Below, one piece after another: positions 1 through 8,185 of a stretch of DNA of 64,000 nt (its first letter is position 1; each line of letters opens with the position of its first letter). Below the pieces are notes generated by a model. It made no database searches. It was not told where the DNA came from and saw only the letters and a list, made by a program, of their open reading frames with translations. Source of the DNA: Deltaproteobacteria bacterium (lineage in GTDB: Bacteria > Myxococcota_A > UBA9042 > PHBI01 > JACKFB01); NCBI GenBank assembly GCA_020632695.1, contig JACKFB010000010.1, positions 164,199 through 228,198 of the forward strand. The letters are read 5' to 3'. A program made the translations under genes and the position numbers.

Positions 1-809
1 TCGTCCAGACCGTTGCACACCTCCGGTGAGGCGACGGCGCCGTCGCAGGCGGTCAGCCCCTCCGGGCCACAGGTGCGGGTGCCCGGGCAGGTGCCGTCGG
101 GACCGGTCGCCGCGCAATTCGTCACGTAGCCCTTGTCGGCCCACTCGGGCAGACACTGGCACTGCCCGCTGGAGGGGACGCACTGCTGGCTGGCGTTCGC
201 GCCCTCGCCGGTGGTCTCGCAGGTGTAGCCGTCGAGGCAGGGGATGGACGCGCTGCAGGCCGATCCGCAGAAGCGTCCGCCGTCCGGGTCGGGGCCCGGG
301 AGGCAGCGCCCGGGCGCCGTCGCGTTGGGGTCCGCGCAGTCGACGTCGGCCTGGCAGGGGCGGCAGAGGCGCACGTGACGCGGCACGCACACCGAGACGG
401 GATCGCCTCCCGTCGTCACGTTCTTGCAGTCGTAGCCGTCGGGGCAGGCCAGGTCGCAGAGCGCGGTGCAGATGAAGCCGGCCCGCCCCTCGATGCACAC
501 GCCGGAGTAGCAGTCGGCGTTGTCGTCGCAGGTGCAGCCGAAGGCCCCCGGGCAGCCCGAGGTCTCCGCGTCGGACACGTCGGTGGGCCCGATGTCGGCG
601 TCGGCGTCGGCGTCGGCGCCCGCGTCCGCATCGCCAGCGGCGTCGGCGTCCATGGGAGGGCCGTCCGGTGCGTCGGCGGTCCCGTCGGCCGCGTCCACGT
701 CGGGAGCGGAGACCTCGCCGAGATCGGTGGTCGGGGTGACCGTGCTGCACGCGCCGAGGGCCAGGAGCGCGGCGATCATCAGGCGAGAGCCGTGGCGTGA
801 GCGTTGCAT
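1..809 (-). CDS. Cys-rich MopE-like lipoprotein, C-terminus off the window
   Basis: Reading down from ATG at 809 gives an N-terminus with basic residues, a hydrophobic stretch and a lipobox (LALGAC), so the product should be an exported, lipid-anchored protein. After the cysteine comes a tether of about 60 residues dominated by Asp and Ala. Next are several cysteine-rich segments (for example SGCPGAFGCTCDDNADC and LCRPCQADVDC). The readable part ends in EVCNGLDD, the start of the MopE-like putative metal-binding repeat common in Myxococcota surface proteins. An AGGAG lies about 10 bases before the ATG. The frame stays open to base 1, so the C-terminus is missing. The precise ligand and function are unknown. 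Confidence 0.85.
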   Translation of the reverse strand, partial: MQRSRHGSRLMIAALLALGACSTVTPTTDLGEVSAPDVDAADGTADAPDGPPMDADAAGDADAGADADADADIGPTDVSDAETSGCPGAFGCTCDDNADCYSGVCIEGRAGFICTALCDLACPDGYDCKNVTTGGDPVSVCVPRHVRLCRPCQADVDCADPNATAPGRCLPGPDPDGGRFCGSACSASIPCLDGYTCETTGEGANASQQCVPSSGQCQCLPEWADKGYVTNCAATGPDGTCPGTRTCGPEGLTACDGAVASPEVCNGLD

Positions 810-927
810 GGGAGATGACTCCTGAGGGCCGGGCGGAGCGCCGAGGTCGCGCTCCCGCGGGCGGTCAGGATAGCCTCAGCGAGCAGCGGAATCGATCGCG
901 GGCGCGTCCCGAGGCCGGGACAAGGGC

Positions 928-1200
<273 letters not shown>

Positions 1201-1204
1201 CACC

Positions 1205-1400
1205 GTGGCTGACACCGACACCGTGGCTGACACTGGCCCAGCCATCGCCTCGGACTCGAGCCGCGGAGGCAGCGACGGAGCCGGTCACGGACTCGGCCAC
1301 AGGCCCGGACGTCGGCCGCGGACCCGGAACCGGCCACGGACTCGGACGCGGCCGCGGACTCGGACCCGGCCACGGCCACGGCCACGGCCACGGACCCGCC
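1205..1400 (-). repeat. Hexamer tract A, proximal degenerate part, opposite orientation
   Basis: Here the plus strand reads CGGACT, CGGCCA and CGGACC units. The minus strand therefore carries GAGTCC and GTGGCC, related to the GAGRCC units of the neighbouring tract but in the other orientation. It ends in four CGGCCA-type units at about 1370-1395, immediately before the leader structure. No gene is supported in it. Confidence 0.7.
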
Positions 1401-1415
1401 CTTCACCCATCGCCG

Positions 1416-1579
1416 CCCTCCAAGGCCGCCAGTTGAGGTGGCTGCTGCCGCTCCGGCGCTGGGCCGTCAAGGACCGTCGGAGCTTCGCTCCTCGGCCGCT
1501 TCGCGGCGGCCTGCGGCCGTCCCTGACGGCCCAGCGCCGAAGCGGCTGGTGGTGGGGGCTCAACTGGCGGCCCTGGAGG
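1416..1579 (+). promoter_or_regulatory. Nested cruciform leader of four-helix-bundle gene 1
   Basis: The outer arms 1417-1437 and 1559-1579 pair at 20 of 21 positions. An inner helix pairs 1455-1469 perfectly with 1524-1538 and continues to 1474/1519 with one mismatch. Inside are three adjacent small hairpins with three-base loops: GGAGC-TTC-GCTCC at 1479-1491, GCCGC-TTC-GCGGC at 1495-1507 and GGCC-TGC-GGCC at 1508-1518. The 3' outer arm ends in GGAGG (1575-1579), six bases before the ATG at 1586. If the outer helix forms in RNA, it would hide the ribosome-binding site. The same architecture precedes the second gene copy (2825-2994). Confidence 0.85.
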
Positions 1580-1585
1580 CGAGAG

Positions 1586-1930
1586 ATGGTTGGCGAGTCG
1601 GGGATGGATGCGGAGCGGGTGGCGGCGCGGGCGGCGGTGGGGCTCTTCGGGTTGGCGCGGGGGTTGTCGCCTTCGTTCCGGGGTTTGGGCGACCAGGCGA
1701 CCCGGGCGGGGGCGTCGGCGGCGCTGAACCTGGCCGAGGGCTCGGGCCGCTTCGGGCGGGACCGGGTGCAGCACTACCGCATCGCGTACGGGAGCGCGCG
1801 GGAGGCGTCGATGGCGTTGGAGCTGATGGTCGGCGCCGGAGCGGTGCCCGAGGCGGCCGGAGCGGAGGTGCTGGAGCTGCTGGACCGGGTCAAGGCGATG
1901 ACGTGGCGGATGATCCATCCGCGGCGGTAG
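1586..1930 (+). CDS. Four-helix-bundle protein (S23/Avd-like), copy 1
   Basis: This 114-residue protein has the hallmark core of the four-helix-bundle family known from 23S rRNA intervening sequences (S23) and from the Avd accessory protein of diversity-generating retroelements. The motif ALNLAEGSGRFGRD is followed by HYRIAYGSAREAS, with Arg/Lys-rich helices predicted around it. Start choice: ATG at 1586 is six bases after GGAGG; a second in-frame ATG follows at 1604. The frame is also open upstream to 797 through the hexamer tract and leader, but that part is repeat-driven. Copy 2 (2473-2820) is a clear paralogue, roughly 60% identical by eye, and is convergent. Neither an rRNA nor a reverse transcriptase is nearby. 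The likely role is nucleic-acid binding; the target is unknown. Confidence 0.85.
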   Translation: MVGESGMDAERVAARAAVGLFGLARGLSPSFRGLGDQATRAGASAALNLAEGSGRFGRDRVQHYRIAYGSAREASMALELMVGAGAVPEAAGAEVLELLDRVKAMTWRMIHPRR

Positions 1931-1965
1931 GCCGGGCCCGGCGGCGGCGGTCGCGGCGGCCGTCG

Positions 1966-2430
1966 CCGCCGAGACCGAGGCCGAGACCGAGGCCGCGACC
2001 GGCCCCGAAGCCGAGACCGAGGCCGACACCGTCACCGAGACCGAGGCCGAGACCGAGGCCGACACCGTCACCGAGACCGAGACCGAGGCCGACACCGTCA
2101 CCGAGACCGAGACCGAGACCGAGGCCGAGGCCGAGGCCGAGACCGAGACCGAGATCGAGGCCGAGACCGAGGCCGAGGCCGAGACCGAGACCGAGATCGA
2201 GGCCGAGACCGAGGCCGAGGCCGAGACCGAGACCGAGATCGAGGCCGAGACCGAGGCCGAGGCCGAGACCGAGACCGAGGCCGAGACCGAGGCCGTGACC
2301 GGCACCGAGGCCGAGACCGGCACCGGGACCGTTGCCGGCACCGGGCCGAGGCCGAGACCGAGGCCGTTACCGGCACCGAGGCCGACACCGTCACCGAGAC
2401 CGGCGCCGAGAGCGCAACTGCCACCGGCAC
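1966..2430 (+). repeat. Hexamer tract B between the convergent gene copies
   Basis: About 460 bases of GAGACC, GAGGCC, GACACC and GTCACC hexamers lie between the 3' ends of the two four-helix-bundle genes. Early on, units containing GACACCGTCACC recur. Later the tract forms a perfect 42-base higher-order repeat, listed separately. The 542-base gap between the genes holds no supported gene. Confidence 0.9.
2151..2276 (+). repeat. Three perfect 42-base higher-order repeats
   Basis: Seven hexamers in fixed order (GAGATC, GAGGCC, GAGACC, GAGGCC, GAGGCC, GAGACC, GAGACC) are repeated exactly at 2151-2192, 2193-2234 and 2235-2276. The rare GAGATC marks each unit. This points to recent unequal exchange or slippage of a block, not independent drift of single hexamers. 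Confidence 0.9.
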
Positions 2431-2472
2431 CGCCCGTCCCCGGCGGCCCGCGCCGCCGGGGACGGGTCGCGG

Positions 2473-2820
2473 TCAGCGGTTGGGGAAGATGAGCTTCCAG
2501 GTGATGGCCTGGACGCTGTCGAGCATCGCCAGGATGCGCTCGCCGTCTGCCGCCGGCACCGCCCGGAGCCCGACCAGCAGCCGCACCGCCGCCGACGCCT
2601 CCCGCGAGCTGGCGTACGCGATGCGGTAGTACTGCACCTTGTCGCGCCCGAAGCGCCCGGAACCCTCGGCCAGGTTCAGCGGCACCGACACCACGGCCCG
2701 GGTCGCCTGGTCCCCGATGGCCCTGTACGTGGCCCCCAAGCCCTCGATGAGCCCGAAGACCCCCACCGCCGCGTCCGTCGCCAACCTCTCGACCTCCAAC
2801 GCCTTCTCCGTACCACGCAT
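2473..2820 (-). CDS. Four-helix-bundle protein (S23/Avd-like), copy 2
   Basis: This 115-residue paralogue of the 1586-1930 protein keeps the family core PLNLAEGSGRFGRD followed by YYRIAYASSREAS, and a C-terminal helix (MLDSVQAITWKLIFPNR). Start ATG at 2820 is preceded by AGGAGG with a six-base spacer, the same spacing as in copy 1. The gene converges on copy 1 across the hexamer tract. The frame is open far upstream only because of repeats. The first half differs more between the copies than the LAEGSGRFGRD region, as expected for a functional core. S23-like proteins are usually found in rRNA intervening sequences, so this free-standing pair with structured leaders is unusual. Confidence 0.85.
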   Translation of the reverse strand: MRGTEKALEVERLATDAAVGVFGLIEGLGATYRAIGDQATRAVVSVPLNLAEGSGRFGRDKVQYYRIAYASSREASAAVRLLVGLRAVPAADGERILAMLDSVQAITWKLIFPNR

Positions 2821-2824
2821 GTCC

Positions 2825-2994
2825 CGCCTCCTGGGCAGCCAGTTGAGGCCCCCAACCCCCAAGCCTTCCTCGTCGTCCCCGTCAGGGACGGCCGAAGGCC
2901 GCCGCGAAGCGGCCGAGGAGCGAAGCTCCGAAGGTCCTTGACGGAGACGACGAGGTAGGCGACCGACCAGCCTCGACTGGCTGCCCAGGAGGCG
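2825..2994 (-). promoter_or_regulatory. Nested cruciform leader of four-helix-bundle gene 2
   Basis: Outer arms 2825-2848 and 2971-2994 pair at 23 of 24 positions. Inner arms 2863-2889 and 2934-2960 pair at 24 of 27. On the minus strand the three core hairpins come in the same order as in copy 1: GGAGC-TTC-GCTCC (2929-2917), GCCGC-TTC-GCGGC (2913-2901) and GGCC-TTC-GGCC (2900-2890). AGGAGG, read opposite 2827-2832, lies inside the gene-proximal outer arm and serves the ATG at 2820. The helices differ in sequence from copy 1 yet still pair, which is covariation. Confidence 0.85.
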
Positions 2995-3017
2995 GCGCGC
3001 GCCGTGGCGGTGCGGGG

Positions 3018-3175
3018 GCGGTGACCGAGGCGGTCTCGGTGCCGGAGGCGGTCTCGGTGCCGGAGACGGTGTCGGTGTCCGTGTCGGTGTCAGTGCCGGA
3101 GACGGTGTCGGTGTCAGTGCCGGAGACGGAGACCGTGGCCGAGGCGGTGTCGGCGGCCGTGGCCGAGACCGTGGC
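3018..3175 (-). repeat. Hexamer tract C, proximal part, minus orientation
   Basis: The plus strand reads GGTCTC, GGTGCC, GGAGAC and GGTGTC, so the GAGACC-type units are on the minus strand here. A block with GGAGACGGTGTCGGTGTC recurs. Immediately to the right the orientation changes. Confidence 0.8.
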
Positions 3176-3199
3176 AGCGCCCGCCGCCGTCGCTGTCGC

Positions 3200-3900
3200 A
3201 GAGGCCGACGCCGGCACCGAGGCCGAGACCGACACCGACACCGAGGCCGAGACCGACACCGACACCGAGGCCGAGGCCGACACCGAGGCCGGCACCGAGA
3301 CCGAGGCCGAGACCGGCGCCGAGGCCGAGACCGAGACCGAGACCGGCACCGAGACCGAGGCCGAGACCGGCGCCGAGGCCGAGACGGAGACCGACACCGA
3401 GACCGAGACCGAGACCGACGCCGAGACCGAGACCGACGCCGGCACCGAGACCGAGGCCGAGGCCGGGCCGGCACCGAGAGCCGAGGCCAGCACCAGGAGG
3501 CCGGCTTGCGGCACCGAGGCCGAGGCCGGCACCGAGGCCGAGGCCGGCCCGAGGCCGGCACCGAGGCCGAGACCGAGCACCGAGCACCGAGGCCGGCACC
3601 GAGGCCGAGGCCGGCACGAGGCCGAGGCCGGCACCGAGGCCGAGGCCGGCACCCGGCACCCGGCCGGCCGGCACCGAGGCCGAGGCCGGCACCGAGGCCG
3701 AGGCCGGCACCGAGGCCGAGGCCGGCACCGAGGCCGAGGCCGGCACCGAGGCCGAGGCCGGCACCGAGGCCGAGGCCGGCACCGAGACCGAGGCCGGCAC
3801 CGAGGCCGAGGCCGGCACCGAGACCGAGGCCGTCACCGAGACCGACTCCGAGACCGGCACCGAGACCGGCACCGTCACCGAGACCGACTCCGTGACCGAC
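3200..3900 (+). repeat. Hexamer tract C, distal part, plus orientation
   Basis: About 700 bases of GAGACC, GAGGCC, GACACC and GGCACC units. From 3670 to 3831 there are nine consecutive 18-base units of GGCACC-GAGRCC-GAGGCC, nearly perfect. The tract ends 80 bases before the alpha/beta hydrolase start. The many long ORFs here (Gly-Leu, Ser-Val and Arg-His repeats) are frame-independent products of the repeat. Confidence 0.9.
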
Positions 3901-3982
3901 CCCGAGCGCCGCCGCCCCTTCCCCGCAGGCGGCTCGGGCGCCTATGCTCCGGCTGGCGGACTGGTGCGCTCCGGAGATGGCG

Positions 3983-6133
3983 ATGTTGCGGTGCTCCTCT
4001 CGAATCCCTGCGGCCGCTTGGGCGGCTGCGCTCTGCGGGCTGGCGGTTTGCGGTGGCGAGCCTGGGGCGCAGGCGCCGCTCGCCGACGCGGCCGACGCGG
4101 CCGACGCCGCCGACGCTGGCGACGCGGCCGACGCCGACGTGGAGGCGCCGCTGCCTGCTGCTCCGGAGGGCACGCGGGTGTACTTCGCGCTCGGGGCGGA
4201 CCTGGGCAGCGCGGAGCACTTCTTCGATCAGCCGTGGCCTGGCGACTTGCGCACCGACGCTGGCGGGCACCCGGTGCTGGGCGGGCTGCCCAACCCGCGC
4301 TCCCTCGATCTCGTCGACGAGCTTCGCGTCGTGGCCGAGCGACGGCTGGTGGGCTTCCCCACCACCTCGGTCGCCTGGTTTCGCTTCGATGGGCCGCTCG
4401 AGGAGCGTTCCCGGGACGAGCTGGTCGCGGCCAGCGCCAGCGCGGACCTCATGCTCATCGACGTCGACCCGGACTCGCCGGAGCGCGGCCGGCTGTTTCC
4501 GCTGGTCGCCGCCACGCTGGCGCCCGACGCCTACGTGCCGGAGCATGTGCTGGCCCTGGCTCCCCACCCGGGGGTCGTCATCCCCGCGGGGCGTACCTAC
4601 GCCTACGTCATCCGACGCAGCCTCGGCGACGCCGCCGGCGCCCCGCTGGGGAGCCCGCCCGAGATGTGGGCGCTGCTCCACGGTCGCGATCCGGGCGACT
4701 CCGTGGCCGCCGCGCGCTTCGCGGCGCTCCACGACACGCTCCAGGGCCTGGGCGTCGACCCCGACGAGCTCGCCGCCGCCACCGTGTTCACCACCGCCGA
4801 CGTGGTCGCGGACCTGGCCACCTTGGGCGATCGCGTGCGAGCCGCCTGGCAGGTCACCCTCAGCGACGTCGCCCCCGACCCCGACGACGGCCTGGACCAC
4901 GAGCGCTTCTGCGAGCTTCGCGGCACGGTCGCCTTGCCCCAGTTCCAGCGCGGCACCCCGCCCTTCGACGGCGGCGGGGGCACCTTCGAGGAGCCCGGGC
5001 CGGACGGGCTGCCGCCGGTGCAGCGCACCGAGGTGGTCCCGGTCACCCTCACGATCCCGCGCGGCCCGATGCCCGCGGCCGGCTACCCGCTCTGCCTGTA
5101 CCACCACGGCTCGGGTGGGCTGTCGAGCCAGGTGGTCGACCGGGGCCCCGTCACCGAGCCGGGCGGCGAACCCGCCAAGGGCCTGGGGCCCGCCCACGTG
5201 CTGGCCGCGCACGGCATCGGCGCCGCCGGCTACGCGCTGCCCATCAACCCGGAGCGCGTCCCCGGCGCCTCGTCGCTGGACTACCTGAACCTGGGCAACC
5301 TGGCCGCCTACACCGACACGGTGCGCCAGGGCAGCCTCGAGGGGCGCCTGGTCCTGGACGCCCTGCTGGCGCTGCGGCTCTCGCCCGATGACCTGGCGGG
5401 CTGCGACGGCGTGGCGCTGCCCGACGGAGCGGACGCCTTCCGCTTCGACCCCGCCTCGGTGGTCGCGATGGGCCAGTCCCAAGGCGGCTTCTACGTCACG
5501 ATGCTGGCTGCCGTGGAGCCGCGGGTGCGCGCGGTCGTGCCCACGGGGACCGGCGGCTTCTGGAGTGAGTTCATCCTCACCACCCGCCAGTTCCCAGGCG
5601 TCGCGCTCGTCTCGGGCCTGCTCGGCACCGGCGACTCCCTGAGCTACATGCACCCGACCATGCACCTGCTGCAGATGGCCTGGGAGCCGGCCGAGACCAT
5701 GCCCTACATGCAGCGCATCGCCCGCCGGCCCCTGCCCGGCCACCCGGTTCGACAGGTCTATCAGCCGGTCGGCCGAGACGACCGCTTCTACCCCACCGGC
5801 CTCTACGACGCGCTGGCGCTGGCTTTCGAACACCAGCAGGCGGGCCAGCTCGTGTGGGGCACCATGCAGGCGTCCCTCGCGGTGCTGGGCCTCGACGGCC
5901 TCATCCCCTACCCCGTGCGCGGCAACCGTCGCTCGGTCGACGGCACCCCCTACACCGGCGTGGTGGTCCAGTACGAGGGCGACGGGCTGGCCGACCCGCA
6001 CGCCATCTTCGTGCAGCTCGACGCCGTGAAGCACCAGTACGGCTGCTTCTTCGAGACCCTGCTGGCCACGGGCGAGGCCACCGTCCCGGCGCCGGCGCCT
6101 TTGGGCACGCCCTGCGCCGGGCACGCGCCGTGA
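3983..6133 (+). CDS. Secreted alpha/beta-hydrolase-fold lipoprotein-like protein
   Basis: The N-terminus has basic and hydrophobic residues up to a cysteine (GLAVCGGEPG) and then an Ala/Asp tether, as in the other exported proteins of this window, although the Val before the Cys makes a weak lipobox. The body contains the oxyanion-type LCLYHHGSGG and the nucleophile elbow MGQSQGG (Ser about residue 499). Late histidines (DDRFYP, then DPHAIFVQLDAVKHQYG) are consistent with a catalytic Asp and His. Homologous architecture recurs in the lipoprotein at 45895-49425. Start at 3983 is chosen for GGAG six bases before; ATGs at 3944 and 3977 are alternatives. It overlaps the next gene by four bases (GTGA). 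The substrate is unknown. Confidence 0.75.
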   Translation: MLRCSSRIPAAAWAAALCGLAVCGGEPGAQAPLADAADAADAADAGDAADADVEAPLPAAPEGTRVYFALGADLGSAEHFFDQPWPGDLRTDAGGHPVLGGLPNPRSLDLVDELRVVAERRLVGFPTTSVAWFRFDGPLEERSRDELVAASASADLMLIDVDPDSPERGRLFPLVAATLAPDAYVPEHVLALAPHPGVVIPAGRTYAYVIRRSLGDAAGAPLGSPPEMWALLHGRDPGDSVAAARFAALHDTLQGLGVDPDELAAATVFTTADVVADLATLGDRVRAAWQVTLSDVAPDPDDGLDHERFCELRGTVALPQFQRGTPPFDGGGGTFEEPGPDGLPPVQRTEVVPVTLTIPRGPMPAAGYPLCLYHHGSGGLSSQVVDRGPVTEPGGEPAKGLGPAHVLAAHGIGAAGYALPINPERVPGASSLDYLNLGNLAAYTDTVRQGSLEGRLVLDALLALRLSPDDLAGCDGVALPDGADAFRFDPASVVAMGQSQGGFYVTMLAAVEPRVRAVVPTGTGGFWSEFILTTRQFPGVALVSGLLGTGDSLSYMHPTMHLLQMAWEPAETMPYMQRIARRPLPGHPVRQVYQPVGRDDRFYPTGLYDALALAFEHQQAGQLVWGTMQASLAVLGLDGLIPYPVRGNRRSVDGTPYTGVVVQYEGDGLADPHAIFVQLDAVKHQYGCFFETLLATGEATVPAPAPLGTPCAGHAP

Positions 6134-7494
6134 GCGGGCCACGCGTCGTGCTCATCGGCGCCGGCAGCGCGTCCTTCGGGCTGGGGACCCTCGCCGGGCT
6201 GATGCGGACGCCGTCGCTCAGCGGGGCGACGCTGGTGCTGGTCGACCTCGACGAGGCCGGGCTCGAGGCCGTCGCCGCCCTGGCCACCCGCCTGAACGCG
6301 GAGTGGCGAGCCGGAATGCGTATCGAGCGGCACACCGACCGCCTCCGCGCGCTGGCGGGCGGCGCGGACTTCGTCGTCGTCTCGGTAGCCTCGGACCGGG
6401 AGGCCGCCTGGCAGCGCGACCGTGAGCTGGGCCGCCGCGCGGGCATCGAGCACTACGCCGAGAACGGCGGCCCCGGCGGCCTCTTCCACGCCGCGCGCAG
6501 CATCGAGCTGGTGCTGCCGGTCGCCCGCGACGTCGAGCGTTGCTGCCCCGACGCGTGGCTCATCGTCTACACGAACCCGCTGCCGCGCGTGTGCCGCGCC
6601 GTCGCGCGCGAGACCCGCCTCCGGGTCGTGGGCCTGTGCCACCAGCTCCGCTTCGGCTACATGATCGCCGGCGTCGCGCTGGCGGAGCGGCTGGGCATCG
6701 AGGTACCCGCCGGCTACGTCTTCCGCTGGACCGACGAGAGCGTCGCCCACGAGCGCGCCATCGGTGATGCGGCGCGCGAGCGCCTGTCGTTGACCGCGGC
6801 GGGGCTCAACCACTTCACCTGGATGCTCTCGCTGCGGGATCGCCAGACGGGCGAGGAGCTGCTGCCGGCGCTGCGCGAGGCGCTGACCGAGCGGGTGCAC
6901 GCCGGCTTCGAGCCGCTGACCCGGCAGCTCGTGCGGGCGACCGGGCTGGTGCCGGTCTCCGGCGACACCCACATCTCGGAATATCTCCCCTACACCGCCA
7001 GCGCGGAGCGCTTCGCCGCCTGCGCCATCCCTCACTACGACCACGCCTGGTCGGAGCGACGGCGGCAGGTGGCGCGGGCCGACGCGCTGCGGCTGGCGCG
7101 AGGCGAAGGCTCGGTGGAGCCCCTGCGCGACACGGCCAGCGAGGGACTGGAGGAGCTGGTCGAGGCCGTCTGGCACGACACGGGCGCGCTGCAGGAGTCG
7201 ATCAACCTGCCCAACCCGGGTTCGCACCTGGGCCTGCCTCCGGGCGCCATCGTCGAGCTGCCCGCCCGGGCCGCGCGGCGAGGTCTGGAGCCGGTGGATC
7301 TGCCCGAGCTGCCCCAGCCGGCCCTCGAGTGGTGCCGGCGCGAGACGGCGCTGGTGGAGGCCGTCGTCGACGCGGCCCTCGAGCCCAGCGAGGCCAACGC
7401 GAAGCGCGCGCTGCTGCTGGACCCGATGGTCGCGGACCTCGGCGCGGTCGAGACCCTGGCTCGCGCCTTCACCGATGCCCGCGCCCGGATCTGA
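6130..7494 (+). CDS. GH4 family glycoside hydrolase (NAD- and metal-dependent)
   Basis: This 454-residue protein has a Rossmann start (VVLIGAGSASFG) and the GH4 hallmarks in order: ENGGPGGLFHAARSI, YTNPLPRVC, GLCHQ (metal-binding Cys and His), AGLNHFTW and GDTHISEYLPY. Family members oxidise C3 of the sugar with NAD, eliminate across C1-C2 and use Mn or similar. They act on alpha-galactosides, alpha-glucosides or glucuronides, often in the cytosol; the substrate cannot be fixed from sequence alone. GTG at 6130 overlaps the stop of the hydrolase upstream, so the two are probably translationally coupled. Length is normal for the family. Confidence 0.9.
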   Translation: MSGPRVVLIGAGSASFGLGTLAGLMRTPSLSGATLVLVDLDEAGLEAVAALATRLNAEWRAGMRIERHTDRLRALAGGADFVVVSVASDREAAWQRDRELGRRAGIEHYAENGGPGGLFHAARSIELVLPVARDVERCCPDAWLIVYTNPLPRVCRAVARETRLRVVGLCHQLRFGYMIAGVALAERLGIEVPAGYVFRWTDESVAHERAIGDAARERLSLTAAGLNHFTWMLSLRDRQTGEELLPALREALTERVHAGFEPLTRQLVRATGLVPVSGDTHISEYLPYTASAERFAACAIPHYDHAWSERRRQVARADALRLARGEGSVEPLRDTASEGLEELVEAVWHDTGALQESINLPNPGSHLGLPPGAIVELPARAARRGLEPVDLPELPQPALEWCRRETALVEAVVDAALEPSEANAKRALLLDPMVADLGAVETLARAFTDARARI

Positions 7495-7554
7495 GGCTCG
7501 CGCGCGAGCCGGGGGGCGCCCGCCGAGCGACCGTCCGCCGCCGCGGGCGCCCCC
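7495..7554. terminator. Bidirectional terminator-like hairpins between convergent genes
   Basis: Two strong hairpins fill the 66-base gap between convergent genes. GGCTCG-CGCG-CGAGCC lies at 7495-7510, directly after the GH4 stop. A perfect 12-base stem, GGGGGCGCCCGC (7512-7523) with GCGGGCGCCCCC (7543-7554), follows. There is no T-run, as is common in such GC-rich genomes. Confidence 0.55.
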
Positions 7555-7560
7555 GCCCCG

Positions 7561-8091
7561 TCAGCCCTTCTCGGCCAGCGCCTTGAGGTTGGCGAGTCCC
7601 TCCACGAAGTCCTTGCCGACCATCTCATCCATGTCGGTGAAGATGCCCATCAGCTTCATCATGTAGGGGCTGTCGCCGTCCATCGCCCAGGTGACCTCGG
7701 TCTCCTGGCCCTTGGGCGTCAGGGTGAAGGTCACCGTGTTGACCGACTCCCAGGGCTCGATGAAGTGGAGCTTCTCGACCAGCTTGGAGTTGGGCTTGGA
7801 CTCGATGATCTCCATCGTGCCCTTGCCGACGTCGTCGTTGCCCGACCACGAGTACACGGCGCCCTGGCCTCGCTCCGCGCCGCTGTAGCTCTTCGTCATG
7901 GTGGGATCCAGCTTGTCCCAGGGCGACCACTCGCCCCAGTTGTGGAAGTCCTCGAGGATGGCGAAGATCTTCTCCGGCGGCGCCTTCACCAGCGTCGAGC
8001 GCTCGACGTGAAAGGTGTCGGGGCGGGTGGCCGCGAAGGCCAGCAGCCCGGCGATGAGCACCACCAGGACGATCGCGATCTTCTTGACCAT
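7561..8091 (-). CDS. Membrane-anchored SRPBCC (START-like) family protein
   Basis: An N-terminal membrane helix (KKIAIVLVVLIAGLLAFAA) is followed by a polyketide-cyclase/START-like domain: HVERSTLVKAPPEKIFAILEDFHNWGEWSPWDKLD, then a beta-rich body ending in a long C-terminal helix (MVGKDFVEGLANLKALAEKG). This fold binds small hydrophobic ligands, and close homologues are annotated only as SRPBCC proteins. ATG at 8091 is preferred over 8103 because GGAGGGAG lies directly before it. About 176 residues. The function is unknown, with periplasmic or membrane-facing placement inferred from the anchor. Confidence 0.8.
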   Translation of the reverse strand: MVKKIAIVLVVLIAGLLAFAATRPDTFHVERSTLVKAPPEKIFAILEDFHNWGEWSPWDKLDPTMTKSYSGAERGQGAVYSWSGNDDVGKGTMEIIESKPNSKLVEKLHFIEPWESVNTVTFTLTPKGQETEVTWAMDGDSPYMMKLMGIFTDMDEMVGKDFVEGLANLKALAEKG

Positions 8092-8185
8092 CTCTCCCTC
8101 CAACGTCGCGCCACCGCGACCTCCGAGCCGAACTCCGGCGGTCCGCTCGCCCTGAGCGGAGCCCGCGCCGACCGCAGCCGGCGCA

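Noticed and set aside
1586..2820. Diversity-generating retroelement accessory (Avd) locus
   Set aside because: The protein family fits, but no reverse transcriptase, template repeat or variable repeat is visible in the window.
1586..2820. 23S rRNA intervening sequence
   Set aside because: S23-like proteins occur in such insertions, but there is no rRNA sequence around these genes.
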